The notes under the pieces were generated by a model, which was not told the DNA's origin, ran no database searches, and saw nothing but the letters and a program-made list of their open reading frames with translations. From Hyperoplus lanceolatus (Eukaryota; Chordata; Actinopteri; Uranoscopiformes; Ammodytidae): a DNA stretch of 64,000 bases. Each line of letters starts with the position of its first letter. Positions within the stretch are counted from its first letter, which is position 1. Below, piece after piece: positions 50,226-60,767 of the stretch. A program made the translations under genes and the position numbers. Location: assembly GCA_026929865.2 (NCBI GenBank), contig CM049405.1:19552501-19616500 (forward strand), written 5' to 3'.

Positions 50226-53019
50226 CTGCCAAAGGACAAAGGGGGTATCATGATAACTGAGCATCTGGAAATTGAAAATGTCTGACAACAAGTGCGACGT
50301 GTTTTGGAGTTTGGATTTCCAAACACGCCACACTTTATTTAGATGGTTGCACAGTTAATATCTGTGCAACCTCCTAAAGACACAGGGAATAAATCAATAA
50401 GTCAAACATTGTACTGAGCCTTACATTGACGAAACATGTAAAGCTATAGTGCATTACTTTTTAATATTAATGAATGATGGTTACATTCAGGCCATTACCA
50501 AATGAGATGACACAAGGTTGATTAAGCCTATCTGCTCCACAAAACTGTCTCTGTATTTCTTAGTATGACAGCGTTTACAAACTAGTGTCGCCCCCCGACA
50601 CTGGCGCTCAAGAAGCGCCAAGTAAATGTTTCAGTTGTTGATCCTACTGCTAAGAAAAAACCTGGACGTAGAGTAGAAGGAATAAAATCCATTTGCGATC
50701 GATCACTGAAGACTTACCTCTTGTAAATGTGCCAGCCGTGTTGTTGTAATTCCTCAGAATGCCTCATGGGGGCGACAGAAGTTACGCACTATAGCTCTAC
50801 GCTACATAAAACATTTTACAAATTCATAGAGAAATAATGTCTGAAGCCCTTCAAATTGTTCTTCCCATTTCAGTCCCTTCAGTGAATGAATACTTTGAAG
50901 CTTGTATCGCAGAATGGCAAGACTCTGACTCTGATGCTTGTTTAAATTATAAAATGTGCTTTGATCAGGGTTTGCATGGGCGCTGGACTGCAAAAGAACT
51001 GCAAAACGGTGAAGTAGCAGATATTTGTAGTGTAGAGAAGGGTTGATTAGGACGGTCTCATTCCTTCTCCAATCAAAGCACAGTGGATCAGAGCACTGCA
51101 CTCATAAAATCATCAACATGAGACAAGTGTCTGTGTGGGCTCTTCAGGATCTAGGCTTACGAGTCACGATTCACCCAGCACAACTCTGAGAATATTGATT
51201 AGTCTGCGACCAATTTTGGCCACTGAATTCTCTGCTTCCAGTCTCATATTTGACAGGAATGTTACAGGAATGATCCTTTTAAGCAACATTGAAGGGTTGA
51301 AAACATGATCATCTAAGAGTAATATACCGGTACTACCCAATCTCCTCTTTATCATGACTGTAAAGAAAGGGAATTTTTTTTCTTACAGCTTTGTAAGAAA
51401 TCCTGCAATGGGTTATTTTGTTTCTCATTTGTTCTTACCGAACTTGCATAAATGACCATGTGAAATAGAGCCACAATGTTGGAGATACAAGTGAATCAAT
51501 GGTTTGATGGTGTTAGATAAGAGCCCATGGGTCAACTGCTGGTAGAGCAGTTATAGTCTATATATTATATTCAAAGTTTGTTTTGGGGGATGTGGGGTTC
51601 CAGCTGTGGTGCGTTTGATCTTACCAGCCACTCCTCCGAGCTTTGCTCTTCGTCAGCGTCCAGCTGAGCACAACTGAACTCTACAGAGCTCTCCTCTTCT
51701 CCTGATGAGCACATCCCGCCCCCACTGCCCGACAACCTGCTGCCAGACCTGGAGTGAGAAAACAAGCAGACCCGATGAAATTCAGGCAACATTCCACTTT
51801 CACACGGACTATATTTACATGCACAGAGGTGAACGCACTAAGTCTGCACTTTGTGAGTGCAGAATGTCAGTTTTGTTTTAAATATTGTTGTATTGTAATA
51901 ACAGTACATTAACAAAGTAAGTAACAATATTTGGGGAAATGTGTTTGTTTGTGTGTGTGTTTCTACCTATTAGGTCGCCTGCAGCATTTCCTCTTTCCCC
52001 AGGATGACCAGCGCAATTTCTCTCTCTGCTCTAAAGCCAGGTGTCTCTGGGCAAAGACTTCAGCAGAAAGATCCTCCACCTGAAGCACACAAACACGGGA
52101 ATAAAAATGATATTTTCTTTATAAAACACAATGAGGTCATGAAACCCTACCTGCTCTTCCTCAATGTCCTCCTCCATCTGTGCATCCCTGTCAATCAGAG
52201 ATGATGTGTCAACCACCCGCCAACTGCAAAGAAATACGGCCATATAAAAATATATCAGATATGCGTTGCTGTTTTTTACATGAATAATAATTTGTCAATG
52301 ACTAACTATACAGTCATACATGTACAGTCCGTTCTAAATCAAAAGTTGATACAGATTGAACAACAAAATCCAAACCGGCTGCAGTAAATTGAAGTGGCCA
52401 CACAGGCCAACGTACAAAGACCAAGACCTTAAAAGAAAACTATGGGGACTCCTTGTTAGGCCATTTTGTTCCATACCTGGGTGTCAGGATGTCTTTGTAC
52501 TCCAGCTTTTCCACTTTAGCCCCTGACATGGGGATGACAATGTTGTTGATGTTGTACACACTCTCTCCCTGGCGTTTGCGAACAAAGCCCTAAAAATGGA
52601 AACACAGCCAAGTTGTTGATGATTCCGAAGTGTTCACAACTTCTAAGTCATTCTACATCACCGCGTCGCACTGATACAAAGGTTCTCTGTATAGTGACCA
52701 GCTTTCCCACATTGAACTGTTGTTTAAGAATTGTTTTTTTTTGCATTAAGATATGTACAAGTTTTAAGGCCTTCACCAAAAAAGCCAGTTTTAGGATCAA
52801 GGAAGGCTGGTAAGGCTAAGGTTAGGGATTGATGGCTATAACTGTTTATCAAAAGGTTTTCATAAGTATACAAATTCAAAAATACCCGTGAGGCCTGTTT
52901 GCGTGAAACCTGCATGTAGCTCTCCCGCAGAACATCATCTGAACTGTCCTCTTGGTCACATAGCTGGTACAGGACATCTTCCTCATCTGAGTATAACACA
53001 TACAAACAGGGGGGAGTCC

Positions 53020-53063
<44 letters not shown>

Positions 53064-53069
53064 TATACA

Positions 53070-53112
<43 letters not shown>

Positions 53113-53476
53113 TAAAAAATATATGATATATTTATAGATGTTATTTTGATATGTTTCACCCATAGTAACCGAATGGAATATTTTAGGAATATAATGGTTT
53201 AGGATGGCTGTGGTTTACCCGTTCTGCTCTTTAGGATCAAGAGCCTTCCCTGTGGCCATTTAATAACAGTGACTGATTTACTGTGAGCTGGGTGAACATA
53301 CAGTCGCAGAGACACACCTTCTATGAGTCTGTTGATGTGCCTTCTCTTCCTCCTCCGACGATTGGCTCTCATGTTCTGACTCCGAGCAGAGCCTTCCATC
53401 TCTATTGGTGACAGACCCATAACTCTGCTTTTATGATGCCTCGCACGCCGCTTGTATTTGTGACCTACAAAGCGAT

Positions 53477-53509
<33 letters not shown>

Positions 53510-56500
53510 GTGAGTGAATACACCACAGGAATTTCCTTTCATTCCAGTCTTCCCTTCAGTTCCGCAGGGATTTTACGCTTTGGTTGAAGTTTACAAAAGC
53601 TAATCCTTAACCATCAGTCCTATTATTTTGGCAGGGGACTGCCTCTCAGCTTTCTGTTCCATGCTGGCAGCAACAGCTTCTTTCTTCTTTTTTTTATTTT
53701 ACAGGAAATATAGTTGAGATAACTTAACAAGATGAAACAATGCTGCAACCAAGTAAAGAAACTCAAGATTCAGATTATTACTTTTTTACTTGCAGCATGT
53801 AGGTTTGTTGTTCCTGTGTTCCAGGTTATCATTTAAGGTGACGTGTACTTGACAGATCATTCTTTTCTGCTATTGACTAAAAGGAGAACAAGATCATTCT
53901 AGCTGACAGGAAATCAACAAGAGTGCTGGGTGAGTGACGTCTCCATCAATTTCCAATTTGCCTCCTTTGTGTCTCCTCCTTTACTCTCTCAGTCCCTACT
54001 GCTGCTACATCAGTGGTTGTCTCTTTTGTTCAGGTCACCTCACTGTTGTATTTAACACAAAAAAGATTAAATGTCCATCTAAAAGTGGTTTCAGTCAACC
54101 CTCAACAGGTGAAAAAGGGACAATTCTACAATCAACTAATTATTGGTTGTTTTGGATCATCCGTCTACATTTTTGACAACTATGTGAGTGAAAGGCCACC
54201 ACCGGAGCTGCCAGAGGCATGTGAATGCTGGGATAAATGAGTATTAATGAGCTTCAGGCTAACAAACAAGGCTGCATATTGACATTGTTGATTTCAATTC
54301 CTTTCTGCTCAGCTGGAGGCCTCATACAGACCCAACAGGGTATCTGACATGCCAGTTAGTATGGGGAGATAACAAGTAGACACAGCGGTCCATTTTGAAG
54401 CAGACATTTTGTATGTGGTGATATTGTTTGTTTTTCACTGAATATGACACACAATTGGATAATCGCCTACACAAGATTGTTATTTTATTATGATTATTCA
54501 TACATGATGTATAGAAACAATGTAAACGTAAAAAGCCATACACCTATTAGAATTACAATATGTTTTGAACATACAGTATCTCACAAAAGTGAGTACACCC
54601 CTCACATTTCTTCAAATATTTCATTTTATCTTTTCATGGGACAACACTGAAGAAATGACACTTTGATACAATGTAATGTAGTCAGTGTACGGCTTGTATA
54701 ACAGTGTAAATTTACTGTCCCCTCAAAATAACACAGCCATTAATGTCTAAAGTGCTGGCAACAAAAGTGAGTATACAAAAACAAAAATGTCCAAATTGCG
54801 CCCAAAGTGTAAATATTTTGTGTGGCCACCATTATTTTCCAGCACTGCCTTAACCTTCTTGGGCATGGAGTTCACCAGGGGCCTATTTCAGGTAGCTGGT
54901 TTTGAGGCAACCCAGAGTTTGTTCGCTCTGAGTTAGTGGAAACTCTCGGTTTTCCGTTTCAAGAAGCAGGTTCAGCGCAACCAAGAGTCAGTTACTGCGG
55001 CAACATACGCCGTGGGTCTAACCTGCTGGATAGGTGGTTAGACCTACCCTGAGTTTGTTTTCACTTTACGCTGCAGCTCCGACTGAAGAAAGAGTCACTG
55101 TCACAACGCATCCCTGTACAGTTTAAAGCAAAATTAGGGCTGCAACAACGAATCGATAAAATCGATTAAAATCGATTACTAAAAGCGTTGGCAACGAATT
55201 TGGTCATCGATTCGTTGAGTCGCGCGATTAATAAGTCACTTGCAGGCGCGGCACTGTTTACATCCAGCCGCCGACAGGTTCAAGCACGCCCACAGCGAGC
55301 CTTCCGCACGTGAAGGCTCGCTTCACGTGCGGGAAAGCTATAGTGTGAGCGGCCACAGCTTGTATTTTGGTCATATCTAACACTGGACTGCAGGCCTATA
55401 TAAAAGTGTTGTACCTTTGCTTCCTTTGGGTTTAAAAAAACTCCTTCAACTCAGTATCCGTCTAGTCCAAAAAAACTCTGTCAGCTGCTGCTGCTGCAGA
55501 CGGTGTGCAGACGTGCTCGGAGAGTCGGCATCGGCGCATCAACAGTCATTCAAAGCAGCGGCAGTAATCACACAACCGAACGGTGTAGAAAGTCCCGTCA
55601 GTTAAAAATAGTGATCCAGATTTTAAATCCATGTTAAAATCGGAAGGATATAGAGCTAGTTAGCTTAAAAAAAGTAGCAAACATGTCAACTGTGATGTGT
55701 TCAGGCCGGCTCAGTAATATGATTGATGTGTTCAAATGCAACACAAAAAAAAGGAAATTTGAGATTTTGGCGAAACTTGTTTTCCCAGCAATATAAAATA
55801 GATAGTAAAGATGGAATTATGACCTGTTTAATGTCCTATCTTGAGCTATGATCTTATCAGCAATTAAAGCAATAATACAAGTTCTATTTCAACACAATAA
55901 TAGAAAATTATCAATTGTGATATCAATAAAGACTTTGATCGTTAAGGAGTCTTGAAAATGGTATCAATATCAATACAAATTAACGATCTCCTGTCATCTG
56001 AGAGAAATTAAGATGACTTAATTTTTTTAACCGTTAGTATTTACCGGTTAAAAATATTATCGGTTGACTGGTTTACCATGGACATCCCTTAAATACTATA
56101 TAAATGTATATCATACATTGTATGTTTTTTTTGTGTTATCCCAGTTAAGTTTATTTTTAATTTTTTATCATTTAATATTACTTTTAATAGTTCCGGGACA
56201 TTGGAGCAATAACCTGGTGTTTTGACACTACAGTCTACACTGTGAATTTGAAGTAATGTTCAGTTTTTGAATAAAGATGCGGCATTTACAAATGTTTCTT
56301 TTTTTTATCCGATTCATCGATTAATCGAAAAAATAATCGACCGATTCATCGATTATTGAAATAATCGTTAGTTGCAGCCCTAAGCAAAATCACTCCATAG
56401 AAATCTCCATCGGGATGTTTTTATCATTTCCTGATGATTTTACGTTTGATCGATCATTTGATCATAGCCTTGTTCTCAGCCCTCGTTCGTTCATATGCGG

Positions 56501-59500
56501 CCACCTTACACATCGTGAACATGCTTTACATTCAGATTAATAAACCTATTGTATTGTAGGCCTATGTATCTCGTTATTTATTTTTATCATTATCAGTAGT
56601 TTTTTAACATCTGTGCCACTGAACATAGGCTATTTATGTCAGGTTGAAATGTAATTCTGCGGCTGCACGCGATCGTTACTGTTCACTTGTGTCATCTCAA
56701 AGTCACAGACAAGCCTCGTTAAATAGCCCAATATGAATATAGAAATAATATAATAATTTAAACTGTGATCACTAGAGGACAAGGGATCTGGTAATAAAAC
56801 AATCAGGATCTACAATGGAAACTGTCACCTTATGTGTCAAACGTTAATATCTTTCACTCCCCATTTAAAAGAAACGACAGTCTGTTTACTGCACAGTAGG
56901 CCTATTATAGCTTGCCTACATAATAGGCTACAGCGAATATAAAACACTGTCAGCAGTGCTGTGCAGCGGCAGCTTGATAATTTTGTTGCTGCTGATATGC
57001 GTAACTTAATTCTTAAAATAGACTTGCTTCTCATACGGAAGCAATGATGCTCTTGACAAAAAACGTTTGCACCGTTTTTTTCTGAATTGCCGAAGTGATT
57101 AGATCAGAGTTATGAGACTATCCCCGTTCATTCTTCTCCATAAGCTCATAAGTTAATATTTCTTACTCTAGTGGGAGGAGCGGAGAAGTTTTTTTTTCTT
57201 TTTTGAGAAGTGGAGAAGTGGGAGGATCAAGCATTTGTTTCTTCTGTTTCCATGGTGAATCATGTTTTCAGCGATCCATTGACGATGGCTTTTATGCACA
57301 CGCTCCACCCAGAGTGAACACGCTCAGAGTTGATTAACCCAACGCTGATCCACTGTTCTGAAACCGAAAACACAGAGTTTCTCGTCAACCCTGCGCTCTG
57401 AGTTGACCAACTCAGAGCGCAGGATTAAACCCAGAGTATGTAAAACCAGCTACCTGAAATAGGCCCCAGAGCTTCACAGGTTGTCACTGGAATCCACTCA
57501 TTCATGACAACATCACAGAGCTGGTGGATATTAGAGACCTTATGCTCCTCCACCTTCGGTTTGAGGATGTCCCAAAGATGCTCAATAGGGTTTAGGTGCT
57601 TGGCCAGTCCATCACCTTTACCCTCAGCTTTTTTAGCAAGGCAGTGGTCGTTTGGAGGTGTGTTTGGGGTCGTTATCATATTGCAATACTGCCCTGCGGC
57701 CCGGTTTACGAAGGGAGGGGATCATGCTCTGCTTCAGTATGGCACAGTACATGTTTGCATTCAGTGATCTGTAGTTCCCCAGTGCTGGCAGCATTCATTT
57801 AGCCCCAGACCATGACACTCCAACCACCATGCTTGACTATAGGCAAGACACACTTGTCTTTGTACTCCTCACCTGGTTGCCGCCCCATACACTTGACACC
57901 ATCTGAACCAAATAAGTGTATCTTGGTCTCATCAGACCACAGGACATGGTTGCAGTAATCCATATTCGTAGTCTGCTTGTCTTCAGCAAACTGTTTGCGG
58001 GCTTTCTTGTGCATCATCTTTAGAAGAGGCTTCCTTCTGGGACGACAGCCATGTAGACCAGTATGATGCAGTGTGTGGCGTATGGTCTGAGCACTGACAG
58101 GCTGACCCCCCCCACCCCTTCAAGACCTGCAGCAATGCTGGCAGTATTCATAGATCTATTTTCCAAAGCCAACCTCTGGATATGACCCTGAGCAAGTGCA
58201 CTCAAGCTTCGTAAAGGGGTGTACTCACTTTTGTTGCCAGCACTTTAGACATTAATGGCTGTGTGTCAAGTTAATTTGAGGGAACAGTAAATTAACACTG
58301 TTATGCAAGCTGTACACTGACTACTTTACATTGTTCAAAGTGTCATTTCTTTAGTGTTGTCCCATGAAGAGATATAATGAAATATTTGAAGAAATGTGAA
58401 GGGTGTACTCACTTTTGTGAGATACTGTATACAACTAAGATTATAGTTTTTAAATGATATTCTAACAACATCTGTGAGTGAAAAATAAAAAAAATAATTT
58501 ATGTAGTTCCATTTATTCTCATTATTCCGTGCTGTGCCAAATCAAATCAGGACAGAACCACAAGCAGCAGTGAGTCAGTATTAAATTACACAGCAGAGAG
58601 TAGTGGATCAAAAGCTTGTGAGGCTCCTATCCGTCACATGAACAACAACATCCTAAATGCAGGTGCAGTATTTAAACATCCTGTCATATTACTCATCAGT
58701 TGCATTGCTACAAAGTCAAGTCCATGTAGAGAAAAGAAAAGTAGGCTAAGCAGATCGTAACAGGGGAGGGTGCCATAGAACAGACCAGGGTGTGTGTTAT
58801 GAAAATAGGCAAAGGGCAGTGGATCTTACTGTTGTGCAGTGGTGTGGAGCTGCGTCTGTTGTAGTGTGCCGGGCTGGATGGTTGGATGTTGACCATCAGA
58901 GGCCTTTGGGACCATTCTTCTCTGGCCGTGGCCCTCTTTAAGTGGTGGGATAGTGGGGTGTCTGGAAGTAGACCACTCAATTTTCAGTATTTGGCCAAAA
59001 ATAATTAGACATTTCTTATAATTACTCAGCACGTTTCCAATACAACTACGTACTCAAGGGCAACAAAAACAGGCAGTGTATGACGTGCATCAAAGCAACC
59101 ACATGCATTTTTTTCTATGCAGGCCCACACTCCAGCACCGGGATTCACCTTTTATATCGACGATACAGAACATGGTGTGTGCCTGTGCTTTACTGTACAA
59201 ACAGCTACCATAGTTAACTATTAATTAAGGTACGTCGACAGTCATTATTCTACACGTCATTTGTCCATATTTCCATTTCCTGATGGTTTCTTACTGTTAA
59301 TGTAGTTTAATATTACTTTAACTGCAATAAGAGCTTTGATGCTGTGTGCCAGCTTGTTCTTTTAGGTGACGTTTAACTTGACAGACCGTTGTCTCCTGCT
59401 ATTGAAAAAAAGAGAACAAGATCATTCCAGCTGACAGGAAATCGACAAGAGAGGCCAGCTGAGTGACCTCTCCATCAATTTTAAATTCACATCCTTTGTG

Positions 59501-60701
59501 TCTTTTCCCTCACTCTCTCCCTACTTCTGCTACATCACTCCAGTAATTTTTTTTCCACTTCATTGTTCTATCTAACATTAAAAAAATGTAAGTGTTTTAT
59601 CAAATTAAAAACATGCTGATTAGTCATCCTTCCATAGGTAAACAGAGACAATTCAAGAATCAACCAATGGCTGGTGTGGGTTGCACCTCAGTAGTAGGTA
59701 TACCATGGCAAATATGAACTACAGTAGAAGAATCAATATTACACTGTTGTTTTAAAAGAAGGAATACAAACAAAATGGCTTAGCAAACAAGTGTTTTCTC
59801 CTACCAAATGAAAGAGACAGCACAGGGTGAGGAGCAGTGCTAGAGGCCCTGCAGTCTGGACCAGAGCACAGGGCCACAGGGTCACAAGACGAACAACAGG
59901 AACAAGATGAGGAGGAGAGAGAAGAGCGCAGGGTACACGTGGACTTTCCAGAGTTCTGAAGCACAAAGCAGAGAGAGCAAGGGATATAAAAATAAATTAG
60001 TTTTCACATGATACTGAATGCTCAAAGAAGTTTTCTTTAACTGCTTTGCTTTTCTCTTTGTGATCAGAGTTTGAGTCATGTGTCTTTGAGGGCCCTATTC
60101 TCTGCTTGATTAGAGTCATTATGTGGTAAAAAAAAAAAAAAAGCTTTCACATAATAGTGGTGGCTCTGTGTGTGCTACCTCTTCGTATAATAGATACTAT
60201 CCATTCCCCTTTAAGTTCTGTTTAAGTCTTTTCAATTGTTGCTAAGTTTGGATGTCTGATATTTGGGCAGTAAGCCTTTGTAAGAATTTTCACTAAGATC
60301 AACCCTGTTGACATTACACCAGGTGACGAGCCACTGTTAAAGATAGAGATGAAGAGGACTCAAAATAGTTCATAAAATAGTGGAACTGCATAAAGCCAAG
60401 CAGTGCCAACCACTTGACACACACCACCTTCCCTGCCCCCTAATTCTACTGGCAGTAAGAACAATGTCGCCTGGCTAAATAAAGGAGAGGGATTTAAAAA
60501 GATCACATGCACTTGTTCATTTGAAGCAAATCCAAAAGATATTATAGTTTAATTAAAAGCAGGTGTTCGGCTTTAAACATTAATTCCCCTTTAAATTGAG
60601 GAACTATTTTTAGTGATATGGTACTCCATCACTGAAGCTGTACTTGTAGCAGTTGCTTTGAAGCTACATTTAACATGAATATTTGATTATTTAACTAAAA
60701 A

Positions 60702-60767
<66 letters not shown>

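Larger units (their letters stand above)
54823..58205 (-). pseudogene. Tc1-like transposase remnant, split by Harbinger-like element
   Basis: Minus-strand pieces at 58205-57470 and 54877-54823 join across the inserted element. The recognisable order is [22 protein letters not shown], the first catalytic Asp in [13 protein letters not shown], the second in [10 protein letters not shown] and the Glu in [11 protein letters not shown], followed by [14 protein letters not shown]. Frames shift several times. The paired-like DNA-binding N-terminus is missing, in line with the shortened element. It is a dead copy. Confidence 0.85.
54574..58428 (-). mobile_element. Tc1-like element, outermost layer of a triple nest
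   Basis: The ends CAGTATCTCACAAAAGTG and CACTTTTGTGAGATACTG are inverted. TIRs of about 210 bp (54574-54780, 58222-58428) match closely, and TA flanks both sides. Without the inner insertion it is about 1.26 kb, shorter than the usual 1.6 kb because the transposase N-terminus is deleted. Confidence 0.9.

Noticed and set aside
52724..53163. Ile/Tyr-rich open frames over the AT repeat
   Set aside because: Translation of (AT)n. Only the exon F part (52886-52986) is real coding sequence.
55417..55605. 62-codon frame inside the innermost hAT element
   Set aside because: It sits in a non-autonomous element and has no transposase motif.
54875..57468. CCA as the target duplication of the Harbinger-like element
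   Set aside because: CCA leaves unequal ends. Shifting by one base gives CAG on both sides with perfectly matching inverted repeats, and CAG fits the CWG target preference.
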